DNA of 64,000 nt from Elusimicrobiales bacterium (GCA_028713125.1 JAQTOU010000001.1:452273-516272), one strand, 5' to 3'; numbered from the stretch's first letter, positions 48,034 to 57,893 are shown. Notes: a model not told the origin generated them from the sequence alone. Program-made: numbers and translations.

Positions 48034-49026
48034 CTAATAAATATACGAAGCGAACAATTTCTTTATGCTGACCAAAACCATCCTTATAGGCAGGTAGACA
48101 ACTCCTATGTACAAAGATGGATGAAAACGGTACTTCTTAAGAATAGTGGACAACCCCCCATTAATATCGAATTTATACTGTTCTTTGTCTTTCCAGATAT
48201 TTGCGGTCCAGGGGATCAAGAAGCGGAACATTAATTTGGCTTTCTCATTAGATAAAGTGAGCCACGAAATCATTTTTTTTGCTTTATAATCTTCAAGCAG
48301 ACCCAGGTAATTAGTAACAAACACATCGTAAATATTGTAACCACTTTTTGATGCCGGAGGTATGGAATCGAAGATTACTGAATTGTCAATCCAAACAGAT
48401 TTTCCAAGGCTTATCTGGCGGAATAGAACTCCATTTATCAGCCGCAGCTCCCTCACTGTGTTAAAATTATCAATGGTTGTAAAATCATCCCTCCACATTC
48501 CGAAACTGCCTATCCAGGTTGAATGAAATGAAGCAATTCCCACAAAAGAATCTAGATTTTTGCAAAAGACAGAATTCGGCCCTCTAACCCGCCCATTGGA
48601 GAAAAAAACGATGTCCCTGTCTTTCACCCGCTGGGTCAGAACCCTGATAATAGTATCCAGCGTGTCGATCCGATGCATTAACGTGTCGTTATTAAGCTTA
48701 AGGAATATACCTTTCCCGTACGACATAACTCTCTCATAATTTGTGTCTACGATATTTTCCGGATTCCTGTAATAGCGAATCTTATCTGGATACAGCCGGA
48801 CGTATCTATCGGAAATCTCTTTTGTATTATCATCTGAGCAATTATCCGAGATAATAATTTCAACATCATATGTCTCACAAAATCTACGTTGGGCAATAAT
48901 TGAAAGAAGCGTCTTTTCAAGAAATATAGCTCGGTTATATGTTGGGATACATACAGACAAAATGATTCCTTTCTCACGCTCTGAGTGTGACTGCCCATTT
49001 TGGGTATTACATCTAGCACTAATCAT
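48034..49026 (-). CDS. GT2 family glycosyltransferase
   Basis: LSVCIPTYNRAIFLEKTLLSII, EIIISDNCSDDNT. Confidence 0.87.
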   Translation of the reverse strand: MISARCNTQNGQSHSEREKGIILSVCIPTYNRAIFLEKTLLSIIAQRRFCETYDVEIIISDNCSDDNTKEISDRYVRLYPDKIRYYRNPENIVDTNYERVMSYGKGIFLKLNNDTLMHRIDTLDTIIRVLTQRVKDRDIVFFSNGRVRGPNSVFCKNLDSFVGIASFHSTWIGSFGMWRDDFTTIDNFNTVRELRLINGVLFRQISLGKSVWIDNSVIFDSIPPASKSGYNIYDVFVTNYLGLLEDYKAKKMISWLTLSNEKAKLMFRFLIPWTANIWKDKEQYKFDINGGLSTILKKYRFHPSLYIGVVYLPIRMVLVSIKKLFASYIY

Positions 49027-50419
49027 ACTGAACCCCGCCAGCCGCTATAAAACCAGAAGAGTGCCACCGGGAACGACAATAAGCGAACACTATACTTCCC
49101 CAGATCAGACCAACAAGCGCAAGGACGGCATACAGAGCAGCAATAGATAATGCCGTATAATGAGAAAATCCGAAAAGGCCGATAGACATAGAAACCGCAA
49201 TAAAAATTGAATTCGCAAGAAATGGTTCACGCTTATGCGCCCGCAAATAGAATGCTTCTGCGAACACAATTTGGTTAATAACTGAGGAGGAGCAAAGCAT
49301 CAGAAGTATCCTCCACTCGGGCAAGCGACCAGCAAACCGCGGAATCCAGTCTGCAAGATGTGGAACCAAAAGAATCGCAATTACAGATCCAGTTATTGCC
49401 GCAATAACAGCTTGCGGCATAGCTTTCCAAAACAGAGAATCCATGGATTTCCATTCTCGCTTTGAAGCCATTTGCCCCCAGATTGCTGACTTGGTTGATG
49501 TCCAGTTTGTTGCGAATGTGCTAATAAATCCTGAAATGCTCATAGCCAGTCCAAAGCGCCCAGCTTCTTCTGGTCCCAATTGACGAAAGACTACCGGCAA
49601 CATAGCATTAAAAATAAACCAGCCTGACACCCAGCTTAGGGCGATGCGCCACTGAAAAGGAAACACATCTTTAATCCAATCAACCTGTATTTCTTTTCCG
49701 AGGCCTTTTGTCCCTGAGATAACATTACGCAACAATCTCCATATCAGCCAGAAGTTAAGCATTAGCGCAACAGCGCTGGCCATAGGCACGGAATATAACT
49801 TAAATCCAGCCAATAATCCGGCAATGGTTAAAAGAATCTGGGTGGCGCTGCCCCATAAGCGCACACGAATAGACTCCGCCACAAGGCCCATTCCTTCAAC
49901 AATCGCCCCCAAGCTGTTCACAAACACGCCACCAGCTGCTGCAAGAACCATTATTAACCAAGGAAATAACCAAGAGGCAGAAACGCCACCGGCAGAAGTA
50001 GAGAAGAACCAGAAACCCGCCGGGAAGAGAAGCACTGCAATAAGAAGTGAAACAATCACATACCAATACCGGATAAAACGGATCGTGGCAGAAAAACGCT
50101 CCAGGTAAATAGTAGGGCCTGATGCTCCGGATTTTAAGTCTATCTTTAAATGTGCCGTTTCATGGGCGATCATCTGGATAGCTACAGTGCCAAACCCCAT
50201 TTCAAGAAAGACCTGTAAAGCGAGTATGCTTCCGAATGTGTAATAGAACCCCTGCTCTACTGAAGTTAACCTCGTAAGTATTAACGGGATGGTTATCAGG
50301 CTGCCAGCCGTAGCAAACACCCGTGACAAAATAGAATAAAAAACAGCCTTATCAACGCCAGCCAGGCGCCGGAATCGATGAAAAGGTTCCAAAACGAATG
50401 TGGTAAATGAAAGACTCAT
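49019..50419 (-). CDS. Second polysaccharide flippase (Wzx-like)
   Basis: polytopic, SILSRVFATAGSLITIPLILTRLTSVEQGFYYTFGSILALQVFLEMGFGT; ATG at 50417-50419 overlaps upstream TGA. Confidence 0.78.
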   Translation of the reverse strand: MSLSFTTFVLEPFHRFRRLAGVDKAVFYSILSRVFATAGSLITIPLILTRLTSVEQGFYYTFGSILALQVFLEMGFGTVAIQMIAHETAHLKIDLKSGASGPTIYLERFSATIRFIRYWYVIVSLLIAVLLFPAGFWFFSTSAGGVSASWLFPWLIMVLAAAGGVFVNSLGAIVEGMGLVAESIRVRLWGSATQILLTIAGLLAGFKLYSVPMASAVALMLNFWLIWRLLRNVISGTKGLGKEIQVDWIKDVFPFQWRIALSWVSGWFIFNAMLPVVFRQLGPEEAGRFGLAMSISGFISTFATNWTSTKSAIWGQMASKREWKSMDSLFWKAMPQAVIAAITGSVIAILLVPHLADWIPRFAGRLPEWRILLMLCSSSVINQIVFAEAFYLRAHKREPFLANSIFIAVSMSIGLFGFSHYTALSIAALYAVLALVGLIWGSIVFAYCRSRWHSSGFIAAGGVQYD

Positions 50420-51468
50420 GAAAAACTTAATACTGTACGAGTGAAGCCGTCTTTTATTCCCACTAAAGGTTTCCACCCCAAAGCTTTTAATGCCGAGGAA
50501 TCAAGGCAAGCTTTGGGGACCGGGCTTTTTATATATCCAGGGCTGCCGTTACTAGCAGAAAACTTAACAGAAATATTTTTCTTCGGGAAAAGGCCGGCAA
50601 GGGTCCGAGCTAACTCCAGGATACTTACACAGGCGGTTTCATTACAAACATTATAAGCTTTGCCTCTTTCGCCTTTTAACAAGAGAACGAACATTCCCAA
50701 CACTGCGTCAGTTACATAACAGAAGGACCTGGAGGCAGAACCATCACTATTAAGTTCTATGTCACGACCCTCTACGATATCCCTCACAAAATCTGCAAAC
50801 ACCCGCCCGTCATCCAGGCTCAATCCGGGCCCATATGTATGGGCGAGGCGCGCGATTACGGTTGGAACCCCATATTGTGCCTGCCAAGAGGCGCAGAGCG
50901 TCTCCCCAGCCCGTTTGCTTTCGCCATAACATGACCGCACATTAACCGGGTCCAGCCAACCGTAATCCAATTCCTTAGTAGGAACTTTATTATCCGGCAC
51001 TATTCCGTATATTTCCCCCCCGCTCACGAATAAAAAGCCCTTGCTTTTGCTGTCCCTTGCAAGAGATAGAAGATTATTGGTCCCTATTATATTAGGCAAC
51101 ATAGTGCCGACCGGATCAATCCCGTAATACTTAGGGCTAGCCTGGCTTGCAGCATGAATTATGTAATCTACGGGACCTTTGATTTCCAGCGGGCCTGAGA
51201 CATCCTGCACTATTAATTCCAGATCCTTACGATCCAGGAAATCCGCAAATTTTTTCCGTGCCTTCTCCCTTGAACGAACAAGGGCCACAACTCGACATTC
51301 ACGGCCTTTTAATACTGTTTCGTTAAGAGACAGAAGTGTCGCTGCAAAATAATAAGGGATAAGGCCGGACGCGCCGGTAACAAGCACCCGGCTCGCTGCA
51401 AACTGCTCCCAGATGAAGTCCCCGTTCTTTATTATATTTTGCAGGTCTTCTTGGACTATCTTATTCAT
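50416..51468 (-). CDS. NAD-dependent epimerase/dehydratase
   Basis: VLVTGASGLIPYYFAATLL; SCYGESKRAGE. Confidence 0.82.
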   Translation of the reverse strand: MNKIVQEDLQNIIKNGDFIWEQFAASRVLVTGASGLIPYYFAATLLSLNETVLKGRECRVVALVRSREKARKKFADFLDRKDLELIVQDVSGPLEIKGPVDYIIHAASQASPKYYGIDPVGTMLPNIIGTNNLLSLARDSKSKGFLFVSGGEIYGIVPDNKVPTKELDYGWLDPVNVRSCYGESKRAGETLCASWQAQYGVPTVIARLAHTYGPGLSLDDGRVFADFVRDIVEGRDIELNSDGSASRSFCYVTDAVLGMFVLLLKGERGKAYNVCNETACVSILELARTLAGLFPKKNISVKFSASNGSPGYIKSPVPKACLDSSALKALGWKPLVGIKDGFTRTVLSFS

Positions 51469-53270
51469 AAACTTTCAGGAACGGGCTTAACAATCATTTC
51501 TGAGTAGAACTGTTCTCTCGGCAGGAAAGGATACATATCCTCAAGCGGTTTTGACACCATTTGCCCATTGCTTTTCCTGGCTGAAGCCACTTTGGGAAGG
51601 AAAGGTTGTAAAGGATCCATTATTACCTCTATAACGGCCGGGCCCTTAGAAGTTAAGGACTTCTTAAAAACCTCATCTAGAGATGAATGATTTTCCATCC
51701 GATAATATGGCAGACCGTAAGCGGCCGCCTGACGGGAAATATCAACACAGGAAACTCCGCTTGATGGGTCACACCCGACCAGCCTCCCGTTAAAATACGC
51801 GTTCTGTGTATGTTTAATGCTCAAATAGCCATTATTATTGAAGACAAAAAGCTTAATAGGAAGTTTATAGTGCTTGATAGTCTGCAGTTCCTGGATATTC
51901 ATTTCCAAACCGCCTTCTCCATGAACACAAACCACAGGTTTGCGGCCATGGGCAAAGCAAGCGCCGATAGCGGCAGGCAAACCATAGCCCATGGGAGAGA
52001 ATCCTCCATTAGTAAACGCATGCTGCCCCTGCTTATTCTTAAATGCCACTGTAAAAGAGTAGAAAGTGGCCCCCTGATCGGTGACCAGCACATCGTCTTT
52101 CTTCATATGCGCTGACAAAACATCAAAGAAATAATAAGAATTAACATACTTCTTAGCCTGTGAAATATTCCCTGTTATTACAGGGAACAGTTTCCGCCAA
52201 TGCCTGCACTTCCCCAACCACTGTGCCCTTTGTTTTACCAAGCCGCTCTTCGGCGCTAAGGCGTTAAGGGCAGAGATAAATTTCTTCGCATCCGCGCGCA
52301 CTTTTATGGCAGTCTTAATATTGCCATGCTGCATCTGCACCTTATCTATATCAATAATTATCTTTTTTGCCCCTCTCCCAAAAAGTTCAGTTTCATAACC
52401 AATGGTGGGGTAAGACAACCTGCAGCCGATCGCTAAAATGAGGTCGGCGTTTTGCACCGCGAAATTTCCGGCTCGCTGGCCATTTATCCCGATCCTTCCG
52501 GCCAACATCCCGTAAGAGTCTGGGACAATGTCAAAAGCATTTTTTGAGGTAACAACCGGGATTTGGTATTTTTCCACGAATTGCAGGAATTTTTCAGCGG
52601 CACCCGACAGAATTATCCCGTGTCCCGCTAACACAATAGGGCGCTTGGCCGCGACTAATAGTTTAGCTATACGGCCTACTTGCTGCGGTGTAAATTCAAT
52701 TTCAGTGAAACCTTCGTCTTCCGGAACGAATCTTCTCAATTTAGTGGGAATTATATGCGCAGATTGGACATCCAATGGAATATCCACCCATACCGGGCCG
52801 GGGCGCCCGGCTTTGGCTAGGTAAAAAGCTTTTTCAATATGGTACCGGATTTCCGCCGGATCTTTTACCGTAACTGCGTACTTGGTAACGCTTTCAACTA
52901 TCCTAGTTATGTCGGCCTCGTGTACACCCTTCTGGCGAAGTCCGGTGTCACCCATGAGTCTTCTGGAATTAGCCTGACCAGAAAGCATTAGAAGCGGGAC
53001 AGAATCGTTCCAGGCGCACATAAGACCAGTTATCGCATTAGTTCCGGCCGGGCCTGTTGTGACTAAAGCGACCCCGATATTACCGGTTATTCGCTGATAA
53101 CCTTCAGCCGCCATAGCGGATGCTTGTTCGTGATGGTTGCATACATAGGCAACGTCCTTCCTGCGGCCAAGAGAATCTATCAGATACATTCCACCGCCGC
53201 CCGAAACCATAAAGACATGTTTAACACCCTTGCGGGCGATGAAGTCTATTACATAGTCTGACAAAAGCAT
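51465..53270 (-). CDS. Acetolactate synthase-like TPP-dependent enzyme
   Basis: HHEQASAMAAEGYQRITG, GPAGTNAITGLMCAWNDSVPLLMLSGQ, HGEGGLEMNIQELQTIKHYKLPIKLFVFNNNGY. Confidence 0.88.
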   Translation of the reverse strand: MLLSDYVIDFIARKGVKHVFMVSGGGGMYLIDSLGRRKDVAYVCNHHEQASAMAAEGYQRITGNIGVALVTTGPAGTNAITGLMCAWNDSVPLLMLSGQANSRRLMGDTGLRQKGVHEADITRIVESVTKYAVTVKDPAEIRYHIEKAFYLAKAGRPGPVWVDIPLDVQSAHIIPTKLRRFVPEDEGFTEIEFTPQQVGRIAKLLVAAKRPIVLAGHGIILSGAAEKFLQFVEKYQIPVVTSKNAFDIVPDSYGMLAGRIGINGQRAGNFAVQNADLILAIGCRLSYPTIGYETELFGRGAKKIIIDIDKVQMQHGNIKTAIKVRADAKKFISALNALAPKSGLVKQRAQWLGKCRHWRKLFPVITGNISQAKKYVNSYYFFDVLSAHMKKDDVLVTDQGATFYSFTVAFKNKQGQHAFTNGGFSPMGYGLPAAIGACFAHGRKPVVCVHGEGGLEMNIQELQTIKHYKLPIKLFVFNNNGYLSIKHTQNAYFNGRLVGCDPSSGVSCVDISRQAAAYGLPYYRMENHSSLDEVFKKSLTSKGPAVIEVIMDPLQPFLPKVASARKSNGQMVSKPLEDMYPFLPREQFYSEMIVKPVPESL

Positions 53271-54023
53271 TTATTTTCCTCTCGCGATATCGGCCATCTT
53301 TTTAAATTCCTCATACAAAACCCAGGTATCTACTTTATATGTCAGGAACTTAATGCCAAGCTTTCTAAAATAGTGAAGTTCATCTTCATTCTTGAACAGG
53401 CAACCTACAGCCTTACCCGCCTTTCTAATTTTTACAGCAGACTCCTCAAGCACTTTTAGCACCCTTGGGTCGCTGGTCTGCCCCGCTATTCCAAGCGCAG
53501 AAGAAATATCGTAAGTCCCGACGTAAACCAGGTCAAGATTTTTTACCGCAAGTATATCATCCAAGTTATCTATACCATTCTCCCCTTCAACGATCACACC
53601 CTTCAGAACTGTGCGGTTAGCCCTTTGCACAAATCCGGACTCGTGAAAATATCCACCTGCCTTTGTATAAGGGGAGTAACCCCTTTCCCCATCCGGCGGG
53701 TACATCATAAAACTAACAGCGCGCTGAGCATCTTCTCTGGTGGAAACATGTGGGACTATCACTCCACCCGTTCCCGTATCCAAGGCTTTCAAAACAGCTG
53801 CCTCACTATGCTCGCCGACGCGTATGATGCTGCTTCCACCGGCGGCTTCTGCTGCCATCACCATCCGCTGCGCAACCACATAATCCGCTGGCCCATGCTC
53901 CAGGTCTATCAAGACAAAATCCAGGCCGGCTTTAATCATCACATTTGCGGCCTCAGGAGAGGGCATAATGGCCCAACTCCCGAGGATCTCATTGCCGCCT
54001 TCTAGTTTTTCCTTCAGGCTCAT
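53271..54023 (-). CDS. HpcH/HpaI-family class II aldolase
   Basis: LGSWAIMPSPEAANVMIKAGLDFVLIDLEHGP; MMYPPDGERGYSPYT. Confidence 0.88.
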   Translation of the reverse strand: MSLKEKLEGGNEILGSWAIMPSPEAANVMIKAGLDFVLIDLEHGPADYVVAQRMVMAAEAAGGSSIIRVGEHSEAAVLKALDTGTGGVIVPHVSTREDAQRAVSFMMYPPDGERGYSPYTKAGGYFHESGFVQRANRTVLKGVIVEGENGIDNLDDILAVKNLDLVYVGTYDISSALGIAGQTSDPRVLKVLEESAVKIRKAGKAVGCLFKNEDELHYFRKLGIKFLTYKVDTWVLYEEFKKMADIARGK

Positions 54024-55753
54024 ACGCTTTCCACTAGCACGTTACGGTAGTACTTTTTATGAGAAGTTGGAGTCATTATTGCAAACGGAACACCTTTTGA
54101 CTCCATGTAATCAGCAGCCCTCCGGAGTTCATCGGCCAGACCGGCATACATTTTAGAGGAATCCTCTGCCTTTTCAGGAACGTCATTCTCATTGTAGAAA
54201 TACTTTACTTCTTCACCGTCCTTACCAAGATATCCATCCATGCCGGCAACAAATATCTCTGAAGCCCCCATTAAATAGGCGGATAGCGCCGCCGATATGG
54301 CCACATTTAGATAAGCACACTGCTGAACAGTGTTCTTAACAGGAGTGTCACTCCCAAGAGATTCGCGTATAGGGAATACAATGAACTTGTTATTCGTGCT
54401 CTTCGTAATCATGGATTCATCGAAGTAATCTGGCAAGAGCAAACAGGTTTCCTTAGCGACAGTAGACACATATTTAAGGAACCTCTTCTTACTTACAAAA
54501 GCGTGATAATCAGTTTTATAAAGACCTTGCAAATAATTAAGCCCGATGGTAACGCAGTTGTTTTTCTTCGCGAATTCATTTATCTCATCTTTATATTTCA
54601 GTATCGAGGGGCCGTTCGCTAATATCAAAAACTTCCTACCTTTATGCAGACCTACCCCGGAAAATTCCTTAACCCTGTTTCCAAGCTCAGGGTCAGCTAT
54701 TAGATGTCTGTCGATATCCCGCCACAAGTCGTATCCTATATCGCAAGACCCGGGACGGAAAAGACGTTCCTGCAGAGCCCCATCCATATCGTTGATAGAA
54801 TAAGAAACAGGACATTTCTTTTTTACATATTCGGCAGCATTAAATATTTCATCAACAGTATAAGCCTTCTTAAGGAACAGGGCATCAACATAGTAGGGGT
54901 GAACGTTTGCAACACCACTGATAAGAGCAGATAATCCATACCCCCACTCATACTTCTTTGAAAGCGGGGCATAAAATCTATCGACAACGTCGAGGTACGG
55001 AACAGGGTTATATTTCCCGTTCTCTTGCTTTGCGAGGTATGAAAGGAGCACCTCTATAGGCAGGTTTCCCGCCCCACGCCCCATACCGTAGGCTGAGGCA
55101 TCAACGCAATATGCACCTTCGGAGATAGCCTGGAGCGTATTAGCGAAAGCCATCTGCAAGTTATTATGGGCGTGATAGCCGATACGCTCAAACCCGGCTT
55201 CCCTCAGCTTCGAGAACTGGTCGGAGATATCCTTTGGGAGGAAAGAACCGAAACTATCCGCGAAAGCGACACATTCCATCAGGCTCTTTCCGCTCCAGTT
55301 TTTAAGCTGTAAATAATTCTCAGCACTCAACTCTGATGAGGCCATCAGATTCATGAAAACTTCATAGCCCTTTTTATGAAAGTTCTCTACAAGAGCGAAG
55401 GCTTTTTCCAACTCATAGGGATAAGCGGCCACCCTGACCGCCGAGACACAGGTCCCGGACCCTTTCCTGTCTTTCAGCAACTCCTCTGTGACTTTGCCCG
55501 CATCCATCATTATAGCGATCTTGCATTTGTCATTGGGGGTTATTACGGAGGTCAAATAAGCATCTTCGCAGACTCCGTACGGGCCTAAAGCCGGGGCGGA
55601 GGCCGAAGGCTGTGTTTTGTAGCCTATCTCGAAATAATCCACACCGCTCTTAAGAGCTGCAAAGTATGAAGCTCGCACACACTCATCAGTAAAAGTCCAT
55701 TTGTTGATATGCCCGCCGTCACGTATCGTACAGTCCAATATTTTAGTTTTCAT
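54020..55753 (-). CDS. DRE-TIM-type aldolase (HMGL-like) fused to C-terminal DUF115/sialyltransferase-like domain
   Basis: N-term KILDCTIRDGGHINKWTFTDE...GYHAHNNLQMAFAN; C-term KFLILANGPSILKYKDEINEF...GASEIFVAGMDGYLG. Confidence 0.72.
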   Translation of the reverse strand: MKTKILDCTIRDGGHINKWTFTDECVRASYFAALKSGVDYFEIGYKTQPSASAPALGPYGVCEDAYLTSVITPNDKCKIAIMMDAGKVTEELLKDRKGSGTCVSAVRVAAYPYELEKAFALVENFHKKGYEVFMNLMASSELSAENYLQLKNWSGKSLMECVAFADSFGSFLPKDISDQFSKLREAGFERIGYHAHNNLQMAFANTLQAISEGAYCVDASAYGMGRGAGNLPIEVLLSYLAKQENGKYNPVPYLDVVDRFYAPLSKKYEWGYGLSALISGVANVHPYYVDALFLKKAYTVDEIFNAAEYVKKKCPVSYSINDMDGALQERLFRPGSCDIGYDLWRDIDRHLIADPELGNRVKEFSGVGLHKGRKFLILANGPSILKYKDEINEFAKKNNCVTIGLNYLQGLYKTDYHAFVSKKRFLKYVSTVAKETCLLLPDYFDESMITKSTNNKFIVFPIRESLGSDTPVKNTVQQCAYLNVAISAALSAYLMGASEIFVAGMDGYLGKDGEEVKYFYNENDVPEKAEDSSKMYAGLADELRRAADYMESKGVPFAIMTPTSHKKYYRNVLVESV

Positions 55754-56516
55754 AGTCTCCTTTAAGCACTTTTATGCCAGTGAGCGACTCCGAAACATAT
55801 TTGCTGTATCTCTTTAGTTTTTCTATCGGCAACTGCCCGCTGGCTACAAGGACAGCGGTCTTAAGGCCGGCCTTGGCTGACATTCCCGCGTCAACTGGGG
55901 AATCCCCTATGGCTACCACAGCATCCCTGGTCAACCCCATATCACTTAAAGCTTTCAAGGCCGGAACTCCGGTACTTTTATCTTCAGTAGTCGTTTCGCG
56001 CCCTACTATGGAATCAAAATATTTATCGAGACCGGTATGCCGCAGTATCTTTCCCGCGGACACCGCGCTGTCGCTAGTCACTAGGGCCAACTTAAGGCCG
56101 GCGGCTTTTGCGTCACGAAGAAGATCTTCAGCTCCCGGAAGGACCAGGATATAAGACATAAGGTTCTTGTTGAAATCGTCCATAACCCTGTTAAAAATAT
56201 TTCCCAAATCTTCTTCCGAGGGAACCACCCTCATTGACCTGAGCCCGTCCAACAGCGCCTTTATGACCTCTTGGCGAGAAACGAGAGCCACAGGACCTTC
56301 GGGCAGCAGCCTCTCTGTTTCAGTGTCGTAACCCATAAAACCGCATAGCACCTTATGGGCTGACGGAGTTATACCATAAAATTCGGACGCTGCTTTCGCC
56401 CTTCTCTGCACTATTTCACCCCAATACAGGTGGCTATCGATAAGCGTTCCGTCTTTATCAAGGATGAGCCCGGAAATTCCCTGTATCTTCCAGCCATTCC
56501 CTTCCAATAGAGCCAT
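55743..56516 (-). CDS. HAD-family phosphatase
   Basis: GLILDKDGTLIDSH, LVTSDSAVSAGKIL, VVAIGDSPVDAGMSAKAG. Confidence 0.87.
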   Translation of the reverse strand: MALLEGNGWKIQGISGLILDKDGTLIDSHLYWGEIVQRRAKAASEFYGITPSAHKVLCGFMGYDTETERLLPEGPVALVSRQEVIKALLDGLRSMRVVPSEEDLGNIFNRVMDDFNKNLMSYILVLPGAEDLLRDAKAAGLKLALVTSDSAVSAGKILRHTGLDKYFDSIVGRETTTEDKSTGVPALKALSDMGLTRDAVVAIGDSPVDAGMSAKAGLKTAVLVASGQLPIEKLKRYSKYVSESLTGIKVLKGDYEN

Positions 56517-57505
56517 CAGCCCATGTACCTCAAAGAAGAATTCACAAGTTTTTCAGCTATGGTGCGTGCCTTGCTGAAAACTGCTTTATTAGTAAGGAAG
56601 TCCTCCCTATCTATATACCGCGAGACTATTTTCCGGGCGTAGGAGCCCAGCGCTACCCCATGGAAGCGTATCCCAAAAAACTTGGCCAGTTTGGCAGTCT
56701 TGGAATTCGTGCCCCCGGAAAGCATAAGATAGACAGGCAAAGCCGATCTGTAAACAATCTGTGCTGTAGCAAGAGCCTGCAGGGTAGTGGAGGCGAAATC
56801 GTCGCAGCCGCTCATCGGCGCTCCATCGGCTTGTATTATCGTAGAGCCTGGAGCGCGCTTTTCCATGAATCGGTTTATACGCGCCAGCAGCTGCTTATCA
56901 CCTAACCGGCTGCGGTCTATACAAAGGCTCAACATCCCACCGTAATCGGACTCCAACTCCTTCCATTGCGAAAAAGCAGACTCCTCATCTTGCGTAACGG
57001 CATGTAATTCGAAAGAGTCCAACCCGAGCCTTAAGAGCGGCGGCAGGACTTTAGACAGGGGTTTCGGTGCGGAAACTATAGTTATGGCTTTCTCAGGGCA
57101 GACTTTGGCGCAGGCGCCGCAGCCTATACACCGCTTTGACTGGACCTTGTACGGCTTGCCACGCAGGATGGCATGCTGTACTTGGCAGGCGGGCAGGCAC
57201 TTTCCGCAGCAAATACAGGCTGACCCAATAACCGCCTTACTGACATGCGGGTCACCCTTTATTCCAACGCTAACATTAAGAAATTTTTCTTTATGAGTTT
57301 TGCCCGCGCGTTCAAGGCCGCGCCCTGCGGCGAGCACGACCTCTTCTTTTGCTGAAAGGTCGAAATAGTTTGCCCCGGCAGATGCGTACAGGTAGACTAA
57401 CTTCTCTACTTCCGCAGCGTCCTCATTGCCGGCCCCGCAGACCAACTTAAAGCATTTCCGTTTCTCGAGAAGTTCCGCGAGCCCTTTGCTGATTTTTTTT
57501 TTCAT
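56516..57505 (-). CDS. 4Fe-4S protein, LdpA-like
   Basis: two ferredoxin clusters CICCGKCLPAC and CIGCGACAKVCPEKA; IIQADGAPMSGCDD and LMLSGGTNSKTAKLAKFFG...GVALGSYARKIV; start trimmed to MKKKISKG. Confidence 0.72.
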   Translation of the reverse strand: MKKKISKGLAELLEKRKCFKLVCGAGNEDAAEVEKLVYLYASAGANYFDLSAKEEVVLAAGRGLERAGKTHKEKFLNVSVGIKGDPHVSKAVIGSACICCGKCLPACQVQHAILRGKPYKVQSKRCIGCGACAKVCPEKAITIVSAPKPLSKVLPPLLRLGLDSFELHAVTQDEESAFSQWKELESDYGGMLSLCIDRSRLGDKQLLARINRFMEKRAPGSTIIQADGAPMSGCDDFASTTLQALATAQIVYRSALPVYLMLSGGTNSKTAKLAKFFGIRFHGVALGSYARKIVSRYIDREDFLTNKAVFSKARTIAEKLVNSSLRYMG

Positions 57506-57577
57506 ACTGGCCGCCTGCCGTCTAAGATAAATACTGCGCCGTACTGGCAGTCCGAAGGCACCCACCCAACATCCCTA

Positions 57578-57586
57578 ATTATATCA
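57578..57586 (-). promoter_or_regulatory. Extended -10 promoter element TGATATAAT
   Basis: revcomp of attatatca upstream of LdpA-like gene. Confidence 0.5.
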
Positions 57587-57739
57587 AAGTGCGGGGCAAC
57601 GGAATCAATTCTGTGTACTAGAAACCAAAGAAGCAGTAGGAGTGGTTACGTCCCGAAATTCGGCGGTCGATTCTTTAAGGCTAGGATGGCTATGTAAATC
57701 TCCGCAGTTGGCGCCAGGCTAAATTGATCACGATATCAA

Positions 57740-57850
57740 AGGGGGTCGAGAATCGGGGATAGAAGATCGAGAATCAGGGAGCGAAGAAAAGAGCCGGGGG
57801 TCGGGAGTCGGGGATCGGGGATTGGGAATCGAAGAAAAGAAAGAGGCCGG
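57740..57850. repeat. Degenerate short-period purine-rich repeat (tcgGGGATcgGGGATtggGAATC type)
   Basis: repeated gaatc/ggggat/gggagtc units in the gap upstream of the LdpA-like gene and downstream of wzc. Confidence 0.7.
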
Positions 57851-57893
57851 GACTCTTTGTGGAGTACCGGACTCGGGCGGGGTCAGCGGATGA

